From assembly GCA_001823505.1 (NCBI GenBank), contig MHUS01000014.1, positions 15,828 to 25,939 of the forward strand: a DNA stretch of 10,112 nt. Direction: 5' to 3'. The DNA is from Candidatus Yonathbacteria bacterium RIFCSPHIGHO2_01_FULL_51_10 (GTDB taxonomy: Bacteria > Patescibacteriota > Minisyncoccia > Phycocordibacterales > UBA1539_B). A model generated the notes under the pieces. The model worked only from the letters and a program-made list of their open reading frames with translations. It ran no database searches and was not told where the DNA came from. The translations under genes were made by a program, and so were the position numbers. Positions 1-5,466 of the stretch are shown piece by piece (position 1 is the first letter of the stretch; every line of letters begins with the position of its first letter).

Positions 1-1197
1 CCCGGGGTGCCGCGCGAGAGCAGGTATCTTGCGGCGGCAGTTAAAGCGAAGCGTGAACTTCAAAATGACGCAAGTCTTTTCTTTCGCTTTGCTCAAAATC
101 CAACGATCGCGGTAACGGGTACGCGCGGCAAGACAACCACGACGCACTGGATCGCGCAACTGCTTTCAAAAAAATACGGCCCTATTGTGCCAACGGGGAA
201 CAATCCTGACAATCCGTTCCTCACCGAGTTGCGGTTGCTTGAGCGTTCTCGAGACACCAAACGCCCTGTGGTGGTGGAAGTGTCGTCGTGGCAATCGGAA
301 TACATGGCGCGCGCTCTGCGCGCGCCATGTATTGCCGTGATCACCAATTTGTTCCCCGATCACCTCAACCGCTATGGTGGCTCAATGGAGGAGTACGCGC
401 GCGCGAAAGCGGAAATTTTCCGACTGCAAGATAAGGACGATACGCTCGTGCTCAATGCCGATAGTACATGGACTCAATTTTTTCTCAAACAAAAGCCGAA
501 GGCGCGCATGTTCTTCTTTTCAAAAAAGCCGCTTGCAAAAAATCGCGAAGGAGTGTTTTTGCGTGGAGCACATCTTGTGTTTCGCACGAACGGAAAAGAA
601 CAAAAGATCTGCTCGGTAAAAAAATTCACCAAGGACTTTGGTGAGCATAATCTGGAGAATGTGATGGCGGGAGTTGCGGCACTTTTCGCCTTTGACCAAA
701 AGATGAAATTTTCTGAGCGCAGTCTCCTGCAACTAAAAGGTGTGCATATGCGACAAGAAATTATTTTTAAAAAGCGAGGGCTTACGGTGGTGAATGATAG
801 TACGGCAACCTCTCCCGATGGCACGATCGCGGCGATTGAGCGTTTCAAGAACGACCACCCCTTACTCATTACGGGCGGCACCGATAAAGATCTGGAGATG
901 CGTGAGCTTGCCCGGGTGATCAAACAACATATTTTGCCGGCACGTCTTATTCTGCTCAATGGTTCGGCGACGAAATTGCTTGTTGCAGATCTCTTGCGAA
1001 AAAAATATTTTAAAAAAACCAAACCGCAGCTTTTTGGAACACTTATCGAGTGTGTAGAGGCAGCAACGTTTATCGCAAAAGGGAAGGGCACCATTATCTT
1101 CTCCCCCGGCTCGGCGAGCTTTGAAAAATTCAAAAATGAATTTGACCGTGGAGAGCAGTTTAACAAGCTGGTGAAAAATAGTTTTACAAAAATTTGA
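1..1197 (+). CDS. murD: UDP-N-acetylmuramoyl-L-alanine:D-glutamate ligase (MurD), 5' end outside window
   Basis: Cytoplasmic Mur ligase that adds D-glutamate to UDP-MurNAc-L-Ala using ATP, in peptidoglycan synthesis. The first four codons read PGVP, matching the SPGxP element that closes the MurD N-terminal domain. The GTG at 7 is therefore an internal Val and not a start, and roughly 70 residues of the UMA-binding domain lie upstream of the window. Visible motifs (numbered from that GTG): ATP loop GTRGKTTTT at 38-46, GNNPDNP, the VEVSSWQSE segment, TNLFPDHLNRYGG with the following YARAKAEIF whose Lys matches the carbamylated lysine, GEHNLENV, NDSTATSPD at 263-271, GGTDKD, and the C-terminal SPGSASFEKFKNEFDRG element. 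The order and the C-terminal SPxxASFDxF-type motif favour MurD over MurC, MurE or MurF. The Lys usual in NDSKATN is Thr here. A perfect inverted repeat lies inside the gene at 299-333. No terminator follows; the next promoter overlaps the stop. Confidence 0.93.
   Translation, partial: PGVPRESRYLAAAVKAKRELQNDASLFFRFAQNPTIAVTGTRGKTTTTHWIAQLLSKKYGPIVPTGNNPDNPFLTELRLLERSRDTKRPVVVEVSSWQSEYMARALRAPCIAVITNLFPDHLNRYGGSMEEYARAKAEIFRLQDKDDTLVLNADSTWTQFFLKQKPKARMFFFSKKPLAKNREGVFLRGAHLVFRTNGKEQKICSVKKFTKDFGEHNLENVMAGVAALFAFDQKMKFSERSLLQLKGVHMRQEIIFKKRGLTVVNDSTATSPDGTIAAIERFKNDHPLLITGGTDKDLEMRELARVIKQHILPARLILLNGSATKLLVADLLRKKYFKKTKPQLFGTLIECVEAATFIAKGKGTIIFSPGSASFEKFKNEFDRGEQFNKLVKNSFTKI
299..333. repeat. 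Perfect 16-bp inverted repeat with 3-nt loop inside murD
   Basis: Positions 299-314 are the exact reverse complement of 318-333, with loop TCT at 315-317. The arms contain GCGCGCGC next to TACATGG/CCATGTA. The element is in frame and encodes the EYMARALRAPCI region. As RNA it would be a very stable hairpin in the middle of the coding sequence. Function is unknown. Confidence 0.9.
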
Positions 1198-1222
1198 CAA
1201 AAATAATATAAAGTAGTATTAT
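1194..1222 (+). promoter_or_regulatory. Sigma-70-type promoter for the 1294 gene
   Basis: -35 TTGACA at 1194-1199, exactly 17 bases, then -10 TATTAT at 1217-1222. The -35 is a perfect consensus match and overlaps the TGA stop of murD. The transcript would start near 1229 and have a leader of about 65 bases with two small hairpins (1236-1250 and 1257-1271). Confidence 0.8.
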
Positions 1223-1293
1223 AACAAATAGTTTAGCAAGGTATTCTTGCGACTGGTCCGGCAGTTCCGGAAGCACATTGAGAGGACAAAACG

Positions 1294-2061
1294 ATGACTA
1301 TTATCATCGACGCAGATGCGGCCACATTGGCTGGTCTGCAAATCGACCTGCTTCAGAAAATACGGGCAGGGCATATTACCCCGGCACATTTGGCCTGGTT
1401 TAATGGGCTCACTAAGAAGGCGCGTGATGAGCTTGCCTTGACCAAAGTTGCCCAGGCGATCAAAAACATTCTCGAGTTCGTCGGCACCGTTGTCATCTCT
1501 GCCACCGGCACATTCGTTGCCCGCGAGAAGTTTGTCGTTGACACCAGCCGCGAGGCAAAGGTCAAGATTCGGTCTCTTGGCCCGAACTTTAAAAATTGGT
1601 TTCTTGCCGGTGAGGGTGTGGTCGAAGATCAAATTGGCGAGCAGGTGCTTGGCATAGCTCGATTACGGAAACCATCGGCAGATACTCCGATCATCGCAGA
1701 GCTCGGCGGCAGGGAGTTGGCGACCACGGGCCTCACTCAAGTGTATTCATACATGGAACAGCAAAAAGCGGAGGGGGTCTTCTATGTTCCGCAAGCAGTA
1801 ATAAAACTTGAGGGAAATCGTTTCAGCTATACCAACAAGGCCGGCGAGACCATCACTGAAGAGGTGGCGAATCCCGAGCACCTCTTTGAAATGAATGGGA
1901 AGTGGTATGTGCTCCGTGCCGTCAACGTGTACTGGTACGACGTCGGTTGGAACGTCGACGCGAGCTCCGTCGAGGACCCGCGCGCGTGGGGCGATGTCAA
2001 TCGGGTGTTCTCTCGCAATTCTGTTCTCGAATCCTCTGCCACTGTGTCGGCGCAAGTCTGA
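1294..2061 (+). CDS. Hypothetical protein with conserved-looking aromatic C-terminal module
   Basis: 255 residues, family not recognised with certainty. The start is set by AGAGGA at 1281-1286, seven bases before ATG 1294, and by the promoter at 1194-1222. No signal peptide, membrane segment or Cys cluster is visible, so the protein is probably cytoplasmic. The N-terminal third (to about residue 60) is helical and charged. A middle part includes VRSLGPNFKNWF-like text near residues 90-103 (actual reading IRSLGPNFKNWF). The last 60 residues are rich in Trp, Tyr and Asn: NGKWYVLRAVNVYWYDVGW, then VDASSVEDPRAWGDVNRVFSRN. That Trp-rich block followed by an RVFSRN-type end resembles hypothetical proteins I associate with Parcubacteria genomes (memory, not a search). 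It is flanked by its own promoter and terminator, so it is a stand-alone unit. No function can be assigned. Confidence 0.8.
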   Translation: MTIIIDADAATLAGLQIDLLQKIRAGHITPAHLAWFNGLTKKARDELALTKVAQAIKNILEFVGTVVISATGTFVAREKFVVDTSREAKVKIRSLGPNFKNWFLAGEGVVEDQIGEQVLGIARLRKPSADTPIIAELGGRELATTGLTQVYSYMEQQKAEGVFYVPQAVIKLEGNRFSYTNKAGETITEEVANPEHLFEMNGKWYVLRAVNVYWYDVGWNVDASSVEDPRAWGDVNRVFSRNSVLESSATVSAQV

Positions 2062-2091
2062 CCCGGTGTCTCTTGGTCCCTTGGATTCTCT

Positions 2092-2130
2092 GACCCTCGG
2101 TTTGCTTCGGCAGACCAGGGGTCTTTTTTT
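2092..2130 (+). terminator. Rho-independent terminator after the 1294 gene
   Basis: Hairpin from GACCC at 2092-2096 to GGGTC at 2119-2123, with GGT/ACC and TGC/GCA pairs inside and a TTCG tetraloop at 2106-2109 closed by C-G. It is followed by a run of eight T ending at 2131. One internal mismatch and two G-T pairs. A strong classical terminator. Confidence 0.88.
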
Positions 2131-2157
2131 TGACAAAATATGGTAGAATACTAGAAA
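2130..2157 (+). promoter_or_regulatory. Promoter region for the 2200 small gene
   Basis: TTGACA at 2130-2135 begins in the T-run of the preceding terminator. The best -10 at standard spacing is TAGAAA at 2152-2157 (16 bases, 4 of 6 matches). An alternative is the extended -10 TGG-TAGAAT at 2141-2149, which does not fit that -35. Which one is used cannot be decided by eye. Confidence 0.5.
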
Positions 2158-2199
2158 TAAAGAGTCGGTTTACTCAAGGCGTAACTGCCGGTAACGGCA

Positions 2200-2403
2200 A
2201 TGAAAACTATGATGCGGGAACTTTTTGCACAGTCTGGCTATGGATACGGCCAAGGAATGATGAATGGGGACTATGGGTACGGCATGGGGTGGGGTGGTGC
2301 GTGGCTGGGAGGCATTACGATGATCCTCGTATGGGCGCTTTTGGTGCTGGGGATCATGGCGCTCTGGAAGTACCTTCGTGGTACGGACAAGAACGACAAG
2401 TAG
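2200..2403 (+). CDS. Small Gly/Tyr/Met-rich single-pass membrane protein
   Basis: 67 residues. Residues 12-34 are a low-complexity segment of G, Y, M and W (SGYGYGQGMMNGDYGYGMGW). One hydrophobic helix follows at about 36-56, with a short charged tail (KYLRGTDKNDK) that should face the cytoplasm. The layout recalls the small SHOCT-type or 'MMGWG' membrane proteins common in bacteria, although no SHOCT helix is present. No Shine-Dalgarno is seen. ATG at 2200, 2209 and 2212 are all possible, and the first follows directly after a small hairpin (TGCCG/CGGCA, 2186-2199). The Met-rich stretch could bind metal such as copper, but that is speculation. It is bounded by terminators on both sides, so it is probably transcribed alone. 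Coding status is supported by the clean membrane helix and a stop placed just before a terminator. Confidence 0.75.
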   Translation: MKTMMRELFAQSGYGYGQGMMNGDYGYGMGWGGAWLGGITMILVWALLVLGIMALWKYLRGTDKNDK

Positions 2404-2411
2404 GTTCAAGA

Positions 2412-2451
2412 AAACAGCAAGCACTCGGCCCAGGCCGAGTGCTTGCTGTTT
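2412..2451 (+). terminator. Very strong hairpin terminator, probably bidirectional
   Basis: Perfect 18-bp stem: 2412-2429 pairs with 2434-2451, loop CCAG. The T-run after it is short (TTT), while the A-run before it would give a T-rich tail on the opposite strand. It begins nine bases after the stop of the 2200 gene. Confidence 0.85.
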
Positions 2452-2470
2452 GGGTGCCGTGTTCTATACT
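2443..2470 (+). promoter_or_regulatory. Likely promoter for the SIMPL gene
   Basis: TTGCTG at 2443-2448, 16 bases, TATACT at 2465-2470 (5 of 6 matches to TATAAT). The -35 lies in the 3' arm of the preceding terminator hairpin. The leader would be about 24 bases, A/T-rich and without Shine-Dalgarno. Confidence 0.55.
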
Positions 2471-2500
2471 GTATATATTGTCATTTAATTATTTTTTACC

Positions 2501-3349
2501 ATGGAAGATCAAAAAAACATGTGTGAATGCAAGAGTCCGCTTTGTGGGATGCACCGACGCCACGGGGCGCTCAAAGTGCTTCTCGTCATACTCGCCATCT
2601 ATATCGCGGTGCTTGCGATCGGCGAGGTCAAGAAGGTTGGCATCATCGGCAAAGATATTGCACCCCAGGCGACGATCGTTGTTTCCGGTGAGGGTGAGCA
2701 GTTTGCAAAGCCGGATATTGGCACGCTTTCCTTCACGGTGCGCGATACGAAAAAAGTGGTTGCCGATGCGCAACAGGCAGTCACCACAAAAACTGATGCC
2801 GCACTTGCCGCCCTCAAGGCACAGGGTATCGCTGACAAAGACATCAAAACAACCTCGTATAGCATCAACCCGCATTACGAATGGAATCAGGGAGGATACT
2901 GCGCGGTTCCGGTGAGCTCCGATGGCATTGCGTATCCGTGCCCTCCGGGGAAGCAGGTACTTACCGGCTATGAGGTCTCGCAGAGTGTCGAGGTTAAGGT
3001 GCGCGCGATCGATACGACCGGAGCAGTTCTCGGCAAGCTGGGGGATATCGGGGTGACCGAGGTCGGTGCGGTGTCATTCAGTATCGAGAACGAAGACGCT
3101 ATCAAGGCGGCTGCTCGTGCCGAAGCGATCACTAAAGCGCAAGATCAAGCAAAAATTCTTGCCGATCAGCTGGGCGTTTCGCTCGCACGCATCGTGTCAT
3201 TCTCTGAATCAGGGGATGGCTTTATGCCGATCTACATGAAGGCAAATGCGTATGGTGCTGATATGGCCACTCCGTCCGCAGCCCCGTCGGTGCCGACGGG
3301 CGAGAATCGCATTGTCTCTAACGTGACGATCACCTACGAAATTCGGTAA
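2501..3349 (+). CDS. SIMPL-domain (DUF541) protein, membrane anchored
   Basis: 282 residues. A cytoplasmic N-terminus carries C8, C10, C15, H18 and H21 (CECKSPLCGMHRRH), a possible zinc site. One membrane helix follows at about 24-41, then an extracytoplasmic SIMPL domain. The family hallmark is the VSGEGEQFAKPDIGTLSF segment right after the helix, followed by alternating helices and strands including GYEVSQSVEVKVRAID, a central FSIEN and the helix AAARAEAITKAQDQAKILADQLG. SIMPL proteins are surface or periplasmic proteins of poorly known role (some oligomerise, and one eukaryotic member gave the name). There is an inserted Cys and Pro loop (GGYCAVPVSSDGIAYPCPPG) whose two Cys could form a disulfide outside the membrane. 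No Shine-Dalgarno precedes ATG 2501; the start is chosen because it precedes the anchor and follows a -10 box at suitable distance. Downstream a terminator isolates it. Confidence 0.85.
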   Translation: MEDQKNMCECKSPLCGMHRRHGALKVLLVILAIYIAVLAIGEVKKVGIIGKDIAPQATIVVSGEGEQFAKPDIGTLSFTVRDTKKVVADAQQAVTTKTDAALAALKAQGIADKDIKTTSYSINPHYEWNQGGYCAVPVSSDGIAYPCPPGKQVLTGYEVSQSVEVKVRAIDTTGAVLGKLGDIGVTEVGAVSFSIENEDAIKAAARAEAITKAQDQAKILADQLGVSLARIVSFSESGDGFMPIYMKANAYGADMATPSAAPSVPTGENRIVSNVTITYEIR

Positions 3350-3382
3350 ATACTAGACAAAAATAGCGCAAAGAGTAGTTTT

Positions 3383-3411
3383 CAAAGCCCCGCGTACGCG
3401 GGGCTTTGTTT
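3383..3411 (+). terminator. Terminator after the SIMPL gene
   Basis: 26-base perfect palindrome at 3383-3408 with arms CAAAGCCCCGCG and its complement around a GTAC centre, then TTT. The 3' tail overlaps the next -35 box. Confidence 0.85.
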
Positions 3412-3437
3412 GACAAAAACAACGGATGGAGTAGGGT
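3410..3437 (+). promoter_or_regulatory. Promoter for the 3481 gene
   Basis: Perfect TTGACA at 3410-3415 starting in the terminator tail. The -10 is weak: TAGGGT at 3432-3437 (16-base spacer), or GGTAAT at 3435-3440 (19-base spacer). Confidence 0.5.
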
Positions 3438-3480
3438 AATCAGTGGCTGTTCCTACTAACCGACAAGAGGACACGATGCA

Positions 3481-3963
3481 ATGAGTCGTAAAAGCGAAGA
3501 TGTTTCGAAGAGCCCCCTGGAGCTGTTTCAGGCAGGCGGCACCGGGATGTATTGGTTTCCGATTCAAGATGGTGAAAAATACCGCCCGCAGATAAACGTG
3601 CAGGTGCGGTACGCCAAACGAAAAGGCGGCAATCGCATGTATCTTGATGTGATTGATATCGAGAAAGGACACGCGTTCTTTCGGGCATGGAAGGAGTTGA
3701 GGGGCGAGGATGCTGAAGACGGTGACAATATCTGGATCAATTTCCCGCCAAGAAAGGGCAAGCCGCCGGAACGCATTCCTCGGGCAAAGAAATACTTTCT
3801 GCAGGCGCTTCAGCGATATTTCCGCGCGATCTATGAGGGGAAGAGGGTCGATGATTGGGCGGAATTACCCCCAGCGTCGGACAACTTTTCACGCCGTGAC
3901 ATGACAGTGCGCACAAGAAACATCCGTCCGCCGCGGTCTCAGATGCGTGTGGTATTTCGCTAA
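3481..3963 (+). CDS. Hypothetical basic protein, unrecognised
   Basis: 160 residues, strongly basic and rich in Arg, Lys and aromatic residues, with no membrane segment, signal peptide or Cys. The start is supported by AGAGGA at 3466-3471, nine bases before ATG 3481. An out-of-frame ATG at 3476 is closer to the SD and reads ATG CAA TGA, so a two-codon ORF overlaps the real start. The N-terminal part (GTGMYWFPIQDGEKYRP, then INVQVRYAKRKGGNRMYLDVIDI) looks like a beta-rich segment. The middle IPRAKKYFLQALQRYFRAIYEG is a helix, and the tail (RTRNIRPPRSQMRVVFR) is disordered and Arg-rich. The charge would suit nucleic-acid binding, but no known fold is recognised. Own promoter upstream, hairpin downstream: a single-gene unit directly before the secE operon. 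Confidence 0.75.
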   Translation: MSRKSEDVSKSPLELFQAGGTGMYWFPIQDGEKYRPQINVQVRYAKRKGGNRMYLDVIDIEKGHAFFRAWKELRGEDAEDGDNIWINFPPRKGKPPERIPRAKKYFLQALQRYFRAIYEGKRVDDWAELPPASDNFSRRDMTVRTRNIRPPRSQMRVVFR

Positions 3964-3983
3964 GCAGACCTCGTAACTCTCAC

Positions 3984-4011
3984 CGCCCCCGCAAGCTTGC
4001 TTGCGGGGGCG
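3984..4011 (+). terminator. Hairpin after the 3481 gene
   Basis: 12-bp perfect stem, 3984-3995 with 4000-4011, loop CTTG, very G+C-rich. No T-run follows (GAACTATTTC), so termination may be inefficient. Ten bases later a TTGACA box begins. Confidence 0.65.
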
Positions 4012-4021
4012 AACTATTTCA

Positions 4022-4050
4022 TTGACAACCCGCCCTGAAGAGAGTACTAT
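4022..4050 (+). promoter_or_regulatory. Strong promoter of the secE-nusG-rplK operon
   Basis: Perfect TTGACA at 4022-4027, 17 bases, TACTAT at 4045-4050. The expected start of transcription is near 4057, immediately before the leader hairpin. Confidence 0.82.
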
Positions 4051-4057
4051 CATACCT

Positions 4058-4077
4058 AAGAGCCCGCGAGGGCTTTT
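4058..4077 (+). promoter_or_regulatory. 5'-terminal stem-loop of the secE operon leader
   Basis: AAGAGCCC pairs with GGGCTTTT around a GCGA (GNRA) tetraloop, with one G-T pair. It would lie at the very 5' end of the mRNA predicted from the promoter at 4022-4050. Possible roles are mRNA stabilisation or a weak attenuator (short T-run). Confidence 0.6.
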
Positions 4078-4103
4078 AAAATTGCCTAACGTAACTATAG
4101 AAT

Positions 4104-4292
4104 ATGAGCTTTTCAAACTATCTCAAAGAAACAAAAGGGGAATTAAAGCACGTCAGCTGGCCTTCACGCACGCAGACCACGCTGTTTACCATACTCGTCA
4201 TTGTGGTCTCGATCGCGATGGGTATCTACCTTGGCGCATTTGACCTCCTTTATACGGCCATCCTAAAAGCGCTCTTGGCGGCCAAAGGCTAA
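4104..4292 (+). CDS. secE: Preprotein translocase subunit SecE
   Basis: 62-residue single-spanning SecE, the essential clamp of the SecYEG channel in the inner membrane. The family signature is clear: amphipathic helix SNYLKETKGELKHVSWPSR at residues 4-22, with the invariant E..VSWPSR ending, then one membrane helix at about 28-48. Length is typical of the short SecE form. ATG 4104 gives the natural N-terminus (MSFSNYLKET). No Shine-Dalgarno is visible in the A/T-rich leader. It is first gene of a tight operon with nusG, 15 bases downstream, as in most bacteria. The usual upstream neighbour rpmG (L33) is absent; an unrelated hypothetical gene lies there instead. Confidence 0.95.
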   Translation: MSFSNYLKETKGELKHVSWPSRTQTTLFTILVIVVSIAMGIYLGAFDLLYTAILKALLAAKG

Positions 4293-4307
4293 TCTCACAT
4301 AATTCAT

Positions 4308-4853
4308 ATGTCTAAACAAGAGACCGCAACCGAACGCAATTGGTACGCCATCCACACCTATGTGGGGTATGAGAATGCTGTCCAGCGCAACTTAAAACAG
4401 CGCATTGAGTCGCTCGGCATGGAGGACAAGATCTTTAGTGTCATCATTCCTACCGAGAAGAAGATCAAAGTGAAGGGAGCTAAGCGCGTGGAAGTTGAGG
4501 AGAAGATCTACCCGGGCTACGTGCTCGTGGACATGATCGTTACCGATGACTCATGGTATGTGGTGCGCAATACGCCCCGCGTTACCGGATTCGTGGGCTC
4601 GGGGATCCACCCGGTGCCGCTCGATGCATCGGAAGTAGAGATGCTTTTCAAGCGCATGGAGAGCACGGGCGTAAAACACAATATTGACCTCGCGATAGGC
4701 GACCCGGTCACCATTACCGACGGACCGTTCAAAGACCTTGAGGGCAAAGTGTCCGAGGTGGACGATGAGCGCGGCCGCGTGAAGGTGCTCGTTTCCATGT
4801 TTGGCCGCGAGACCCCCGTCGAGCTCGATTTCTTGCAAGTAAAGAAGATTTAA
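4308..4853 (+). CDS. nusG: Transcription termination/antitermination factor NusG
   Basis: 181 residues, full length. The NGN domain begins with RNWYAIHTYVGYE (residues 11-23) and contains the KIYPGYVLVDM segment, the region that binds the RNA polymerase clamp. The KOW domain starts at GDPVTITDGPFKDLEGKV (about 131-148) and ends with the ETPVELDFLQVKKI type of terminus common in NusG. It couples RNA polymerase to Rho or to the ribosome (S10). No Shine-Dalgarno is seen before ATG 4308; the start gives the usual short tail before the NGN domain. Operon position between secE and rplK is the classic one. Confidence 0.97.
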   Translation: MSKQETATERNWYAIHTYVGYENAVQRNLKQRIESLGMEDKIFSVIIPTEKKIKVKGAKRVEVEEKIYPGYVLVDMIVTDDSWYVVRNTPRVTGFVGSGIHPVPLDASEVEMLFKRMESTGVKHNIDLAIGDPVTITDGPFKDLEGKVSEVDDERGRVKVLVSMFGRETPVELDFLQVKKI

Positions 4854-4882
4854 GGTAGAGTGGTCGCACCAGAAAACAACCT

Positions 4883-5305
4883 ATGGCAAAAAAAATAACC
4901 AAAAAAATAAAGCTTCAGGCACCGGCAGGCAAAGCAACCCCGGCACCACCACTGGGACCTGCCTTGGGGCAGGCTGGCGTTAACATCGGTGAATTCGTCG
5001 TCAAGTTCAATGATGCCACCCGTGAGATGATGGGGGATATCGTGCCGGTGGAGATCACGGTATACGAGGACCGCTCGTTCACGTTTGTTCTCAAGACTCC
5101 TCCCGCATCAAGCCTCATTGTGAAGGCAGCTGGCGTGGAGAAGGGTTCCGGGAAAAATCGCGTCTCTAAGGTGGGCAAGGTCACGAAGGACCAGGTCCGC
5201 GCGATCGCGGAGCGCAAAATGGCAGACCTCAACGCCAATGACATTGAGGCCGCCATGAAGATCATTGAGGGAACCGCTCGCTCGATGGGGATCGACGTGA
5301 AGTAA
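4883..5305 (+). CDS. rplK: 50S ribosomal protein L11 (uL11)
   Basis: 140 residues, full length. The N-terminal domain has KLQAPAGKATPAPPLGPALG and GVNIGEFVVKFN, and the rRNA-binding C-terminal domain has SLIVKAAGVEKGSGKN and the ending IIEGTARSMGI. L11 forms the GTPase-associated centre with 23S rRNA and the L10/L12 stalk. It starts 29 bases after nusG with no clear SD. The usual partner rplA (L1) does not follow: a perfect hairpin terminator starts 57 bases after the stop, and thyX comes next. Confidence 0.97.
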   Translation: MAKKITKKIKLQAPAGKATPAPPLGPALGQAGVNIGEFVVKFNDATREMMGDIVPVEITVYEDRSFTFVLKTPPASSLIVKAAGVEKGSGKNRVSKVGKVTKDQVRAIAERKMADLNANDIEAAMKIIEGTARSMGIDVK

Positions 5306-5361
5306 TGCACGTCGATGTTAAGTAGAAAGAAGTAAACCTTCCTCCAAAATCACATATGTTC

Positions 5362-5394
5362 GTAAAGCCCCGATCGTATCGGGGCTTTACTTTT
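5362..5394 (+). terminator. Terminator of the secE-nusG-rplK operon
   Basis: 13-bp perfect stem (5362-5374 with 5378-5390; GTAAAGCCCCGAT arm), loop CGT, then TTTT. Its 3' arm is the beginning of the direct repeat also found after thyX. Confidence 0.9.
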
Positions 5395-5410
5395 GGGGGT
5401 GGGTGGGGTA
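5379..5410 (+). repeat. Direct repeat copy A, upstream of thyX
   Basis: 32 bases beginning TCGGGGCTTTACTTTT and ending TGGGTGGGGTA. They match 6334-6365 at 30 of 32 positions (differences G/A at 5395 and 5399). It spans the 3' terminator arm, the T-run and the G-rich tract. Confidence 0.88.
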
Positions 5411-5437
5411 GGGTGGCGGAAGCAGTGTTTGTACAAT
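5386..5437 (+). promoter_or_regulatory. Probable thyX promoter region with G-quadruplex motif
   Basis: TTTACT at 5386-5391 is 17 bases from TAGGGT at 5409-5414. Alternatively TACAAT at 5432-5437 (5 of 6) is the -10 with a poor -35. The tract 5395-5413 has four G-runs (5, 3, 4 and 3 G) separated by T, T and TA, a canonical G-quadruplex pattern that overlaps the promoter. Confidence 0.45.
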
Positions 5438-5466
5438 CCCGGTAAATTTACAGAGGAGATGCCGTC

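Noticed and set aside
7..9. GTG at position 7 as the murD start codon
   Set aside because: The preceding codons read Pro-Gly in frame and complete the PGVP element; the MurD N-terminal domain would be missing, so the gene enters the window from the left.
474..1166. 230-residue open frame on the minus strand
   Set aside because: Lies fully antisense to the well-supported murD motifs; composition (Ser, Phe, Arg-rich) is that of a shadow frame and no SD precedes it.
2130..2915. 261-residue open frame on the + strand over the 2200 gene and SIMPL start
   Set aside because: Crosses a promoter and an 18-bp terminator hairpin and overlaps two better genes; the translation has no domain character.
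5292..5324. Imperfect tandem copy (11 of 13) of the rplK end, TCGACGTGAAGTA and TCGATGTTAAGTA
   Set aside because: Short and imperfect; compatible with chance or a small local duplication without clear meaning.
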